The translations under genes and the position numbers were made by a program. A stretch of DNA of 64,000 nt from Saccharophagus sp. K07 (GTDB lineage Bacteria > Pseudomonadota > Gammaproteobacteria > Pseudomonadales > Cellvibrionaceae), in assembly GCF_014336955.1 (NCBI RefSeq), contig NZ_QRAI01000003.1, positions 496,001 through 560,000 of the forward strand, read 5' to 3'. The notes under the pieces were generated by a model, which was not told where the DNA came from, searched no databases, and saw only the letters and a program-made list of their open reading frames with translations. Of the stretch, positions 30,783 to 39,704 are shown piece after piece. The stretch's first letter is position 1; every line of letters begins with the position of its first letter.

Positions 30783-31988
30783 GTGGTGAGTAAAAAACGC
30801 GGTTTGCGCTTTGTGACACCCGGGCGAACCACTAGGTCCGGGCCGAGCGAGTTTGAAGCAGATGTGATCGGCGTAAGCGACACTGGCAGTGCCGTCGTGC
30901 AGCACCCGGATGGCCGGCGCATATTTGTGGCCGGCGCCTGGCCGGGTGAGCGCATTCTCGTGCGGATAAAAGAACTGAAAAGCCAGTACGGCATAGGGAC
31001 GCTTGTTAAGGTTCTGACGCCAAGCCCCTCTCGTATCGCTCCGCCCTGCCCTTATCACGGCTTTTCCGCTGGTGAATGCGGCGGCTGTGCCTGGATGTTT
31101 ATGGACTACCAGGAACAGCTGAGCGCCAAACAACAGCGGGTCGAGCAGGCCATTCGGCGTATACAGGCGGACGCGCCGGTGCTGCCCATACTGCCGTCCC
31201 CGGATCCCCTGGGTTACCGCATCCGAGCCCAGCTTAAAACAGATGGTACCGCCCTCGGGTTCGTCGCCAATGCCCAGCGCCAGCTCGTCGATGTACAGGA
31301 CTGTCTGGTGCTGACGCCCACCAATCGCGCGACCTTGCGCGAGCTGCGCGAAACCCTGCCCAACCCGGCGTGGAAACCGGCAAATCGCCAGGATTGGACG
31401 ACGCTCGATATAGATGAATCGGTGTCTTCGGAGAATGTGAGCGTTAACAAACGTTTGCCGTTCCAACAGGCCAATCGCGCGCAAAACGAAGCTATGCAGA
31501 ACTGGCTGGCCAAGCATTTGGCGTCCTTGTCGCCCGCAAGCTGCGTGCTGGAATTGTTTGCTGGCTCCGGCAATTTCACCGAGGTGATCGCCCGCGCTGG
31601 CTTCTCCAAGATCACGGCGGTGGAGGTGGTGCCCGAAGCGGTATCCGCCTTGGCAGAGCGCGGTCTGGCTGGCGTGACGCCGGTGACCTGTGACTTGTTC
31701 GATGAAGCGAGTTTCGCGGACCTTATGCGCCGTCAGCGCGATACGGAAATACTGGTGCTCGATCCTCCCCGCGATGGCCTGAAATGTCGCACTGGCCTGT
31801 TCGATAAAAAGAATCGCTTGCGGGAAGTTTTATATATCTCCTGCGATCTGGCGACTTTATGTCGCGATCTGCAAGAATTTCACACTTTTGGCTTCGTTTT
31901 GTGCGAAGTCCAGCCGGTCGATCTGTTTCCCCAGACTCCCCATGTGGAAATTCTGGTGCGCTTAACGCGAGGTGCGGTGTGGCCCTAA
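30783..31988 (+). CDS. Class I SAM-dependent RNA methyltransferase, TrmA/RumA-like
   Basis: The 401-residue protein resembles the m5U RNA methyltransferases. It has an N-terminal TRAM-like beta domain (VIGVSDTGSAVVQHPDGRRIFVAG region), a cysteine cluster C-x9-C-x2-C (CPYHGFSAGECGGC) plus QDC that could hold a 4Fe-4S cluster, the SAM motif LELFAGSGNFTEV, DPPRDG, and the nucleophile Cys354 in YISCDLATL. The first cysteine spacing is longer than in RlmD, and Asp follows the nucleophile where Asn is usual. The target RNA base is not clear. Start GTG 30783, three bases after mtfA. Confidence 0.82.
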   Translation: MVSKKRGLRFVTPGRTTRSGPSEFEADVIGVSDTGSAVVQHPDGRRIFVAGAWPGERILVRIKELKSQYGIGTLVKVLTPSPSRIAPPCPYHGFSAGECGGCAWMFMDYQEQLSAKQQRVEQAIRRIQADAPVLPILPSPDPLGYRIRAQLKTDGTALGFVANAQRQLVDVQDCLVLTPTNRATLRELRETLPNPAWKPANRQDWTTLDIDESVSSENVSVNKRLPFQQANRAQNEAMQNWLAKHLASLSPASCVLELFAGSGNFTEVIARAGFSKITAVEVVPEAVSALAERGLAGVTPVTCDLFDEASFADLMRRQRDTEILVLDPPRDGLKCRTGLFDKKNRLREVLYISCDLATLCRDLQEFHTFGFVLCEVQPVDLFPQTPHVEILVRLTRGAVWP

Positions 31989-32659
31989 TTGCAGTAGCGC
32001 CGGATGTGATGGCGGAACTCAAGCGTACGCGGCGGCGCTCTATTGGCATCAAAGTGCACCGTGGCGAGGTCACCGTCAGCGCGCCTATGCGGGCACCGCT
32101 GGTGGAGATTCAGGCGTTTGTCGCGCGCAAGGCGCGCTGGATCCGCAAACATCTGGAGTTGCAGCGGCAGGCCGCCGCGCGGCCGACCGAATTGAAGCTG
32201 GAGCCGGGTGCTTCTCTGCCGTTTCTCGGGGAAAGCTTGCGTCTGGAGATGTCCACACAACCCTATGGCGTGGTGCGCGACGGCGACCGTTTGCTGATTG
32301 GCGGCGAGGCAGATCTGTACAAAGCGAAATTGGCGCGCTGGTTGGTGGGTCAGGCTCAGGCTTATCTGCCAGGTCGCGTTGCGGAGTTTGCCCCGCGCGT
32401 AGGTGTGAAGCCGCAGGGGTTTTCCGTGCGCTTCTACAAAAGCCGCTGGGGCAGCTGCAACCGCCGCGGCGAGCTGCAATTCAATTGGTTGTTGATGATG
32501 GCCCCGCCTGCCGTTGTGGACTATGTGGTGATCCACGAGTTAGCCCATCTGCGCCATTTCGATCATTCCCCGGCGTTTTGGCAGGTGGTGCGCGAGGTCA
32601 TGCCCGATTACGCCATCCATCGCGCCTGGCTGAAACAACAGACCTCACTGGTCTGGTAA
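31979..32659 (+). CDS. YgjP-like zinc metallopeptidase (DUF45)
   Basis: The 226-residue protein belongs to the YgjP/WLM-like M48-type group. It has the substrate-side motif FYKSRWGSCNRRGELQFNWLLMMAPP and zinc motif HELAHLRHFDHSPAFW, with a basic N-terminal half. GTG 31979 is proposed because GCGAGG lies just upstream and the overlap with the methyltransferase gene is then only 10 bp; ATG 32009 is an alternative. No signal peptide, so a cytoplasmic enzyme. Substrate unknown. Confidence 0.82.
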   Translation: MALIAVAPDVMAELKRTRRRSIGIKVHRGEVTVSAPMRAPLVEIQAFVARKARWIRKHLELQRQAAARPTELKLEPGASLPFLGESLRLEMSTQPYGVVRDGDRLLIGGEADLYKAKLARWLVGQAQAYLPGRVAEFAPRVGVKPQGFSVRFYKSRWGSCNRRGELQFNWLLMMAPPAVVDYVVIHELAHLRHFDHSPAFWQVVREVMPDYAIHRAWLKQQTSLVW

Positions 32660-32681
32660 TCCTTTTTTGTTGTGAGACTTC

Positions 32682-33368
32682 ATGGAAATCAAACCCGAAT
32701 TTAAACCCAAATCCATTCGCAGTTTTGTTATCCGCGCTGGCCGTATGACCGAGGGCCAACGCAGCGCCTTTGACGAGCACTGGGCAACCTATGGTTTGAG
32801 CCTGTTTGACGGTTTGCTCGATCCGGTAAAGGCATTTGGCAATGATCAGCCGCTGGTGTTGGAAGTGGGATTTGGCATGGGCGACTCTCTGCTCGCCATG
32901 GCGCAGGCGGAACCGCACCTGAATTTCATCGGCATTGAAGTTCACCCTCCCGGCGTTGGTCGTCTGATCAATAATGCCGCCAAAGAAAATGTGACCAATC
33001 TGCGCGTCTATATGGCGGATGCGAAAGACGTGCTGACGGACTGTATTGCCGAGTCCAGCATTGCCCGTTTTCAACTCTATTTCCCCGATCCATGGCATAA
33101 GAAAAAACACCACAAACGCCGTATCGTGCAGCCGGAATTTGTAGCGCTGGTTGCAAGCAAGCTCGGCAAAGGCGGTTTATTGCATATGGCGACGGATTGG
33201 CAGAACTATGCGGAACAGATGTTGGAAGTGCTCAGCGCCGAACCGTCTCTGCGCAACACGGAAAACGATTTTGCGCCGCGCCCGGAATTCCGCCCGAAAA
33301 CCAAATTCGAAGCCCGCGGCGAGCGTTTGGGGCATGGGGTATGGGATTTGCTTTTCGAAAAAATTTGA
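32682..33368 (+). CDS. trmB: tRNA (guanine46-N7)-methyltransferase
   Basis: TrmB forms m7G46 in tRNA variable loops. The 228-residue protein has the N-terminal RSFVIRAGRMTEGQ, the SAM motif LEVGFGMGDSLL, FIGIEVHPPGVG, and the family signature FPDPWHKKKHHKRRIVQPEF, followed by MATDWQNYAEQM and TKFEARGERLGHGVWDL. All are diagnostic. It lies 22 bp after the YgjP-like gene. Confidence 0.97.
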   Translation: MEIKPEFKPKSIRSFVIRAGRMTEGQRSAFDEHWATYGLSLFDGLLDPVKAFGNDQPLVLEVGFGMGDSLLAMAQAEPHLNFIGIEVHPPGVGRLINNAAKENVTNLRVYMADAKDVLTDCIAESSIARFQLYFPDPWHKKKHHKRRIVQPEFVALVASKLGKGGLLHMATDWQNYAEQMLEVLSAEPSLRNTENDFAPRPEFRPKTKFEARGERLGHGVWDLLFEKI

Positions 33369-33597
33369 TGGAGTTCGCGCTGCAATAAATCATCGCAGTG
33401 GACGCTTATGAAACAAGCGCGTAGTGTTAGGTCGCCAAATCGAATTTAGGTAACTGAGTAAGTTTTTAAAAAGGCAGTCGTCGCCGTCTAAGTTACCGAA
33501 ACTCTGACCTGAGATCGCCGAGAACACATGTTCGAATTTCGGCTCATGAATAATAAGCCTGACCAAAAAAGGGCAATAAAATGAGGAGTGATCGATC

Positions 33598-34125
33598 ATG
33601 ACCCACGAGATCAAAACCAACCTGTGGGCCTATGCCACGGGTTTTTACGCCCAGGAGCCCATTCGCCAGAAATGCCTGGAATTGCAGGATGTTTACGGCG
33701 CGAATGTGGACACGATTCTTTGGTTGTGCTGGATCGACTCCAATCGCATTCATGTGCCGCCGTCGGCATTGGATCAGGCGCTTGCCATAGTCGGCGGTAT
33801 CAATCAGGAATTGTTGGGTGGCCTGCGCGAGGTGCGTCATAAACTTATTGCCGCCAGCAGTTTTACCCGTGTGCAGGAACAGCTGGTGCGCAAACACATA
33901 CTCGCGGCGGAATTGGCCATCGAAAAAGTGTTGCTGCAACGTTTGCAAGATCTCACTTCGCGCCTGCCCTCTGTTGGTCCGGAGGAAGAATGCCTCAGTT
34001 TGTTTGATTACCTGGATCGTTTTGCCATCGAGCGCTCTGGTCAGATAGCGGCTTATTTCCTCGAAGAGGGGCGCCAGTTCGGCTACAACCTGGAAGCCGA
34101 GGAAGCGGCGGTCAGCGCACCTTGA
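33598..34125 (+). CDS. TIGR02444 family protein
   Basis: The 175-residue helical cytoplasmic protein has the marks of TIGR02444: NLWAYATGFYAQEPIRQKCLELQD near the start and VDTILWLCWIDSNRI. The family is confined to gammaproteobacteria and has no known function. GAGTGATCG precedes the ATG. It follows trmB after a 229-bp gap that contains no recognised element. Confidence 0.8.
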   Translation: MTHEIKTNLWAYATGFYAQEPIRQKCLELQDVYGANVDTILWLCWIDSNRIHVPPSALDQALAIVGGINQELLGGLREVRHKLIAASSFTRVQEQLVRKHILAAELAIEKVLLQRLQDLTSRLPSVGPEEECLSLFDYLDRFAIERSGQIAAYFLEEGRQFGYNLEAEEAAVSAP

Positions 34126-34183
34126 TGATTATTTTTCGCTGCGGTGAATGCCGCAGCAATCTCCACTATTCATTCCCCCGCCC

Positions 34184-35365
34184 ATGACGTTTGATTTCGA
34201 TTTCCCTATAGATCGCACCAACACAGACTCGGAAAAATTCGACGGCCGCCAGCGCTATTTTGGTCGTGGCGATATTATTCCTCTGTGGGTTGCCGATATG
34301 GATTTTGCGGTGCCGCCATGCGTCAGCGAAGCCATTTATAAGCGCGCTCAACATCCGGTATTGGGTTACACGCTCTATCCGGAAAGTTTGTATCAATCCG
34401 TCATCGACTGGTTTCAAACGCGGCATCAATGGCGTATCGAGCGGGATTGGATTTTGATGATGCCGGGTGTGGTGCCGTCGCTGCACGCTTGTTGTCTGGC
34501 GCTGGCGAATGAACAGGAAGGCGTCATTATTCAGCCGCCGGTGTATTTCCCGTTTTTTTCCACAGTGACCAATACCAAACGGCGTTTGCTATTAAATCCG
34601 CTGCAGCAAATCGACGGCAATTATCAAATCGATTTTGCTGAACTGGATCAACAGGCAGCTGAGGCAAAAATTCTATTATTCTGCACGCCGCACAATCCGG
34701 TCGGTCGGGTATGGAAATCAGAGGAATTGCGTCAATTATTGCGCATTGCCATGCGGCACGATTTGATTCTGGTATCTGACGATATTCATGCGGATATTAT
34801 TTTCCCAGGTCATAAGCATACGATGCTCGGCACTTTTGCGAGCGAACCGGAATTTGCCGATTTTATTCAGCGCAATTTAATTACTGCCGTTGCACCGAGC
34901 AAAACTTTTAATATTCCGGGCATGGGTCTGTCCAGTCTGATAGTGCCGGACGCGCAGAAGCGCAAAAAAATTCTGCAAACCATGGAGTTGCTCCACGTCA
35001 GTAACCATAACCCTTTTAGTATTGTCGCCTTTGAAGCGGCTTATCGCGACGGTGCCGATTGGTTGGATGCGCTTTTGCAATATCTGGACGGCAATAAACA
35101 ATTTGTCCGACAATTTCTCGCTGAGCGTATACCGAAAATTAGTGCCAATGATGCTGAAGGCACTTATTTGTTATGGCTCGACTGCAGGCAACTGCAAATG
35201 GATGATCATCAGCTGCGCGACTTTTTTATTCATCGCTGTGGCGTGGGTTTTAGTGCCGGTATCATTTTCGGCAAAGTCGGCAGCGGATTTATGCGCATGA
35301 ATCTGGGGGCGCCGCGAAAAACTCTGCAAACTGCGCTGGAGGCGATTGAAAGAGAATTAAAATAA
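34184..35365 (+). CDS. PLP-dependent C-S lyase/aminotransferase, PatB/MalY family
   Basis: The PatB/MalY branch of fold-type I PLP enzymes cleaves cystathionine or cysteine conjugates. This 393-residue protein starts like the family (FDFDFPIDRTNTDSEKFDGR), has PLWVADMDF, MPGVVPSLHACCLAL, CTPHNPVGRVW, SDDIHADI, and the PLP lysine Lys240 in APSKTFNIPGM. ATG 34184 matches the family start; ATG 34148 would add 12 residues and lies in the loop of a hairpin (GCTGCGG / CCGCAGC, 34139-34157). Substrate is unproven. A terminator follows. Confidence 0.88.
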   Translation: MTFDFDFPIDRTNTDSEKFDGRQRYFGRGDIIPLWVADMDFAVPPCVSEAIYKRAQHPVLGYTLYPESLYQSVIDWFQTRHQWRIERDWILMMPGVVPSLHACCLALANEQEGVIIQPPVYFPFFSTVTNTKRRLLLNPLQQIDGNYQIDFAELDQQAAEAKILLFCTPHNPVGRVWKSEELRQLLRIAMRHDLILVSDDIHADIIFPGHKHTMLGTFASEPEFADFIQRNLITAVAPSKTFNIPGMGLSSLIVPDAQKRKKILQTMELLHVSNHNPFSIVAFEAAYRDGADWLDALLQYLDGNKQFVRQFLAERIPKISANDAEGTYLLWLDCRQLQMDDHQLRDFFIHRCGVGFSAGIIFGKVGSGFMRMNLGAPRKTLQTALEAIERELK

Positions 35366-35392
35366 AAAAATCCCGGCTATGCCGGGATTTGC
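35366..35392. terminator. Bidirectional terminator between the PatB-like gene and the DUF3618 gene
   Basis: AAATCCCGGC and GCCGGGATTT form a 10-bp stem with loop TAT. On the minus strand it is followed by seven T and more, so it is strongest for the DUF3618 operon, and it can also end the PatB-like gene. Confidence 0.85.
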
Positions 35393-35396
35393 TTGT

Positions 35397-36212
35397 TTAA
35401 GAATTTAATTTGGGCGCACTATCCGAATATCTCGGTTCCGGTGTATAGGGCTTCACGGCAAAATCTTCCTTGATATCCCGAGCGGATTTTTTCCCGACAT
35501 TCTCTACGCGCTGAGTAATTTCCTCTGATGCTTCCTTCGCTTTATTAAGCACATCATCTCTAGCGCGCCCCATCAATTTATCTTCAACGTGACTGGATGG
35601 CAGGCTTCCGCCAATGATCGCTCCCAGAGCGACACCAGCTGCGCCCACAGCCAACGGCTGATCCTCCAAAAGGTGCTGAAATCCCTCAGATGCGCGATGA
35701 GCCTGATGGCGAATTTCCTTGCCGGTGTGACCGACGCTATGACGCAATCGATCGCCCGCTCTGCGCGCGCCGCGCCAGGAATCCTTCATTTGCTCTTTTA
35801 CCTGCCCCGCTTTTTCTTTTACATCAGCACTGCGCGAGGGCCCACGATAGGCTGGATCGTAATCCGCATCCAAACCATAACTTGCACTGACCGGCTCGTC
35901 ATAATCCGGACTGGAACTCGCATGCTCATAAGAACGTGGATAGGCTGCACGTCTTTGGCTGCCAAACATCATCCAGGCCAATCCGATAGCGGTGAGTACT
36001 GTCGGTACGGGATTATTTTTAATCGTATTAACAAAATTCTGCGCAAATTCCCCGCCGTTTTCCCGGCCGTAAGCGAGAACCTGATCCAACATTTGGCCGG
36101 GAGAGAATTTTTGCTCCAATGCGTCGATGGTTTGGCCGATATGCGCGCGCTGTTCCGCAATTTCCCTTTCTAATTGTTCCTGGTTTTTTTGTGCTTCTGT
36201 TTTGAGACTCAT
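35397..36212 (-). CDS. DUF3618 membrane-associated protein
   Basis: The 271-residue protein starts with a DUF3618 segment (LEREIAEQRAHIGQTIDALEQKFSPGQ) followed by a membrane-like stretch (VPTVLTAIGLAWMMFG, about 69-84), then a long charged helical region (KEKAGQVKEQMKDSWRGARRAGDRLR) and a second glycine-rich hydrophobic stretch (AVGAAGVALGAIIGGSLP). This resembles YqjD/ElaB-like stress proteins. AAGGAG precedes the ATG. It overlaps the holin-like gene by 4 bp and is the last gene of the operon. Confidence 0.78.
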   Translation of the reverse strand: MSLKTEAQKNQEQLEREIAEQRAHIGQTIDALEQKFSPGQMLDQVLAYGRENGGEFAQNFVNTIKNNPVPTVLTAIGLAWMMFGSQRRAAYPRSYEHASSSPDYDEPVSASYGLDADYDPAYRGPSRSADVKEKAGQVKEQMKDSWRGARRAGDRLRHSVGHTGKEIRHQAHRASEGFQHLLEDQPLAVGAAGVALGAIIGGSLPSSHVEDKLMGRARDDVLNKAKEASEEITQRVENVGKKSARDIKEDFAVKPYTPEPRYSDSAPKLNS

Positions 36213-36634
36213 AACGCACTCCTTACCGCTCGTTGATCTTTGTCGAGGGAGTCCAATGTATGTTGTGGTTTAAATGACGAGGCTTTTAAATTCTTTTTGC
36301 CTGCACTGACCATTACAAACCCGACAATAGACACGACCAAACCAACAATCAATGCCGCCAACCAAAGCTCCATGACTTTTGCAAGTCCAAAAGTTGCCGC
36401 GGCCAGAATAAATAAAAATCCTGCAAATAAAACTGAACCGCCGGTGACCAGGCTGACCAACCCTGATTTGGCTTCGTCAACCGAATGAGAAATTTCCACC
36501 TTTGCCAGAGCCAATTCTTTAGTGAATAAAGAGGTGATGTCATTCGCTAATTGTTTCATCAGGCTGGTGAGCGACGCAGAATGATTTTGCGCTGATGGAA
36601 TCGGGCGAATATGAGATTGGTTGTAATCACTCAT
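36209..36634 (-). CDS. Phage-holin-like family membrane protein (DUF1469 type)
   Basis: The 141-residue protein has an amphipathic helix (ANDITSLFTKELALAKVEISHS) then two close membrane segments (GGSVLFAGFLFILAAATFGLA and LAALIVGLVVSIVGFVMVS). This is the pattern of the 'phage holin family' PF07332, chromosomal proteins not linked to prophage lysis, usually beside DUF3618 genes. GGAGG precedes the start. It overlaps both neighbours (8 bp and 4 bp). Confidence 0.82.
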   Translation of the reverse strand: MSDYNQSHIRPIPSAQNHSASLTSLMKQLANDITSLFTKELALAKVEISHSVDEAKSGLVSLVTGGSVLFAGFLFILAAATFGLAKVMELWLAALIVGLVVSIVGFVMVSAGKKNLKASSFKPQHTLDSLDKDQRAVRSAL

Positions 36635-37406
36635 AACGTTTACCTCCGTTTAGCAAATCATTGGAATTGGATGCGGTTGAGCGCGGGCTGCGCGCGCGTT
36701 GAAATTCCGCGATGTCGTCTTCGAACGATAATTCGTTGACATCATATTTATCCGGGCTGTTGATTTCGTCGAGGGAGGGATTTTCTGTGCCGGCGAAATC
36801 ATCAGCGACATAATCCGCTTCCGACTCCATAGGTGCGTCAATTTCAGAAGCAGGCGAGTCACTCGCGGAAGAGGCATAGCTCTCGGAAGAAGCAAAATTA
36901 TCGCTCGCGGAAGAAGCAAAATTTTCAGAAGAGTCATACGGCTCATCCACTATATGGCGATCTTCCAGTGTGTCTGACCAGGGTTCATCCTCCCAGCGAT
37001 CAAACCAAGCTTCCGAATCATCTTGTGCACCATAATCCGCACCGTATTCGCTGCGCGGATATTCAGACTGAAGCCGTCGCGAGGAAGCTTTGGCAAAGCG
37101 GCTTAATCCCAGGCCGATGGCAAGGCTGCCAGCAATAAACAAAGCGGGATTGCGCCGCGCTACCGCTTCCATATCGTGAATTAATTCGTTGACACTTTTG
37201 GTTTGCAATTTTTTCGCAAACGAACCGACACCTTCAGCAATTTCCGCTACGTAATGTGAAAGGTCCGGATTGTCATGCTCACGTAAATAATCCGCCGCGT
37301 CTTGCGTGGTTCTTACAGTGTTTTGCAATGCCGCTTGCAAATCCTCCCTGATATTGTTCAGGGAACTTGCTGGCTCTCGCTGGCCATCTCTGTGTTCATA
37401 GTTCAT
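36627..37406 (-). CDS. Membrane-associated acidic protein, first gene of the DUF3618 operon
   Basis: The 259-residue protein begins with an amphipathic helical region (NNIREDLQAALQNTVRTTQDAADYLRE), contains a membrane-like stretch (NPALFIAGSLAIGLGLSRFA, about 86-105), and ends in a long acidic, low-complexity tail. The tail carries Ala/Ser repeats (NFASSASD, NFASSESY, ASSASDSP). The N-terminal pattern recalls nutrient-deprivation-induced proteins near DUF3618 and holin genes. A specific role cannot be assigned. AAAGGG precedes the ATG. Confidence 0.7.
   Translation of the reverse strand: MNYEHRDGQREPASSLNNIREDLQAALQNTVRTTQDAADYLREHDNPDLSHYVAEIAEGVGSFAKKLQTKSVNELIHDMEAVARRNPALFIAGSLAIGLGLSRFAKASSRRLQSEYPRSEYGADYGAQDDSEAWFDRWEDEPWSDTLEDRHIVDEPYDSSENFASSASDNFASSESYASSASDSPASEIDAPMESEADYVADDFAGTENPSLDEINSPDKYDVNELSFEDDIAEFQRARSPRSTASNSNDLLNGGKRYE
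36846..36932 (-). repeat. Ser/Ala coding repeat
   Basis: The stretch encodes repeated NFASSxSx units; at the DNA level GCGGAAGAAGCAAAATT (plus-strand reading) occurs nearly identically twice about 23 bp apart. It is a slippage-prone, low-complexity part of the gene at 36627-37406. Confidence 0.6.
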
Positions 37407-37691
37407 AGCTAAATACCCTTTGGAATTGCTTGAAATTCACCGGAAGCGCGCCTTAGCGATCCGCATTTCAATATTTGTTTTTTGAACCAAAGAGCTTTTG
37501 CAAGAATTGGGCAATAAAATCAAAGGTGTTGATTTTTATGATTTTGGGCAGAATTTGTTCGAAGATAAATTTTGTGACGGGTTGATGAGGAGAGGAATTT
37601 AAAAGGGAAATGTAAAACCTACATCTTTGTTTATGCAGGTTTAGCGAGTTGATTAACAGGGAGATTAAGGAGGGCTTCCTGCCCTTAAAAA

Positions 37692-39704
37692 TCAAAAAAC
37701 CCCCAGCACCGATTTGCTGCGCACAAGCTCGTGCATTTGTGGGCTGACTTGTTTGGCAAGATCTATAGCGGAAAAGCCGAGGCGGTTTTTGCGCGTTACG
37801 CTCGCATTGGCATCCAGAAGCAGGCGAACCACATCAAGACTGTTGGAAGAAACCGCAATCATCAGCGCCGTATCGCCGCGTTGGTTGCGCAAGTCCACTT
37901 GTGCTTTGTTCTGCAACAGCCAGGAGGTCATAGCCGCGTTTTTGTTGGTGGCGGCGATCATCAGCGCTGTATTGCCGCTGGTTGACTGATGATCAATGGC
38001 GCTGTGGGGCAGTAGCTGGCGCGCGCACTCCAGACAGCCATTATCAACCGCCATCTGGAAAGGCGTGCGCCCGACAGAGTCGGCCTGACTGGCGGGCACG
38101 CCCGCCTGTAACAGGCGCTGAATCAGCTTGTCATTGCCTTCTGCGGCGGCAAACCACAAGGCGTTGCGCTGTTGCTCATCGACCGCGGCGGCAGAGCTGG
38201 CGAAGGGCAACAGGCGGTCCAGGATCTTGGTTGCATGGTGCTGGGTGGCGAGCAATATGTAACGGTCTACGGGCGCTTTGGCGACCGTCAAATGTGCCTT
38301 GATGGATGTAGTGCTGGTGGCGTTCCCCATCAGCTTTGTCAGCAGCAGATCCGCCATATCCAGGCGATCCTGCTCCAGCGCGGTAACCAGGGCATCGCGG
38401 CCGCTGTTATCTGTAATGCCTGCATCGGCGCCAGCGGCCAACAGGGTTTTCACCATATTTTCCTGATCGGTTTGCACGGCGACATGCAACGCCGTCTGCC
38501 CGCGATAGGCCTTCTGATTGACCTTGGCGTTGTGCTTGATCAGCGCGTCGACCATCTTGGGTTTTTTGTGCTTGATCGCCAGGATCAGCAGCGTAGAACC
38601 GTCTTCCAGTTCCAAATTGACCGCACTGGGGTCTTTGGCGAGCAGTTGGTTGAGCAGAGGGGCATTGTCGTTGATCACGGCTTTGGCGGCGGGAGGTAAA
38701 CGGTCGCCTTCCAGCTGTGCAGCTACCACAGTCACGTCTTGGGTTGCGCGGCCCCGGCGCCAGCCCTGGCCGTGTTTGGCGCCGAGCTTCTCCAGCTGTG
38801 CCATGGTGGGCTTGTGTTGTTGCTGTTCGGCCAGATCAAGCGGCGTCAAACCTTCTTTATTGCTGTGATTGACATTCACCCCGAGCTGCACCAAATGGCT
38901 TATCAGATCGTATTGTTTGAGGCGAATGGCGTAGTGCAGCAGGTTGTCGCCATTGCTGAGGATTTGGCCCTTGTCTGCACCTTTTTCCAGCAGCTTGCGA
39001 ACCAATGCTGGCTGCTTGCTTTCCAGGGCGGCCTGAGTTGCCGTCAAGCCGAATTTATCAGCGTGGCGGACGTCGATTTTGCGTTCCAGCAACCAGTTCA
39101 CTGCGGCGACATTGCCGCTTTGCACGGCGTAGAACAGCGCGGTGCGACCAGCGCTGTCCTGTAAATTGATATTGCCGTGTTGCTGCAGCAGGCGGTTGAG
39201 CAGGTCGATCTGGCCGCTGCGCGCTGCGCCAAACCATTGATTTTCCATTGGTGCATCTTGGTTGACCTTGGTTTCCGGAACACCGCGCGCGAGCAGGTTT
39301 TTCGCCGGGGCATAACCCTGGGAGGCAGAAGCCTCCAGGAGACCGCGGGCGCGTTCAGGCGAATGGGATTGCAGCAATTGGGACAGGGCGAACTGAGCGC
39401 CGGCATGATTCTGATTTATCGCCTTCTCGAACCACTGCTGTGCAGTCCGCTCGTCTTTTTTGACACCGCGTCCCAACAAATACAGATTGCCCAATTCGTA
39501 CTGGGCATCGGGATTGCCAGACTCGGCGGCACTGCGGTAATGCGCGGCTGCTTCGGCGAATTGTTGCAGGCGAACGGCTTTGCGTGCAGCAGCCATATCG
39601 TCGGCGTGCGCGCCGGCGATGATGCTAAAAGCCAGAAAGGTTGCGCCAATACGCAACCCGAAATTAACAAGTCCCAAATTTTGCCTCCACTTCGATTCCG
39701 GCAC
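37692..39704 (-). CDS. Exported Sel1 and ankyrin repeat protein
   Basis: The 670-residue protein has a signal peptide (cleavage near GAHA-DD). Then come two or three Sel1/TPR-like repeats (AAAHYRSAAESGNPDAQYELGNLYLLGRGVKKDE in parts, about 50-130), then two blocks of ankyrin repeats (about 155-310 and 345-650), with motifs such as GRTALFYAVQSGNVAAVNWLL, GQTALHVAVQ and GNTALMIAATNKNAAMTSWLL. A weakly conserved spacer separates the blocks. It probably binds other proteins in the periplasm. No enzyme domain is visible. It stands alone on the minus strand. Confidence 0.85.
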   Translation of the reverse strand: MPESKWRQNLGLVNFGLRIGATFLAFSIIAGAHADDMAAARKAVRLQQFAEAAAHYRSAAESGNPDAQYELGNLYLLGRGVKKDERTAQQWFEKAINQNHAGAQFALSQLLQSHSPERARGLLEASASQGYAPAKNLLARGVPETKVNQDAPMENQWFGAARSGQIDLLNRLLQQHGNINLQDSAGRTALFYAVQSGNVAAVNWLLERKIDVRHADKFGLTATQAALESKQPALVRKLLEKGADKGQILSNGDNLLHYAIRLKQYDLISHLVQLGVNVNHSNKEGLTPLDLAEQQQHKPTMAQLEKLGAKHGQGWRRGRATQDVTVVAAQLEGDRLPPAAKAVINDNAPLLNQLLAKDPSAVNLELEDGSTLLILAIKHKKPKMVDALIKHNAKVNQKAYRGQTALHVAVQTDQENMVKTLLAAGADAGITDNSGRDALVTALEQDRLDMADLLLTKLMGNATSTTSIKAHLTVAKAPVDRYILLATQHHATKILDRLLPFASSAAAVDEQQRNALWFAAAEGNDKLIQRLLQAGVPASQADSVGRTPFQMAVDNGCLECARQLLPHSAIDHQSTSGNTALMIAATNKNAAMTSWLLQNKAQVDLRNQRGDTALMIAVSSNSLDVVRLLLDANASVTRKNRLGFSAIDLAKQVSPQMHELVRSKSVLGVF

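Noticed and set aside
30054-31517. A 487-codon open frame on the minus strand
   Set aside because: It lies opposite mtfA and the RNA methyltransferase, both of which carry intact family motifs (HEFAHQLD; DPPRDG). The frame has no recognisable domain and no good ribosome site.
36209-36634. Holin-like gene as a sign of a prophage
   Set aside because: No other phage gene, integrase or attachment repeat is near. This holin-like family is chromosomal and usually paired with DUF3618 genes.
37468-37695. A 75-codon frame on the minus strand after the ankyrin gene
   Set aside because: No ribosome site, atypical residue usage and overlap with the ankyrin stop; likely chance in an AT-rich gap.
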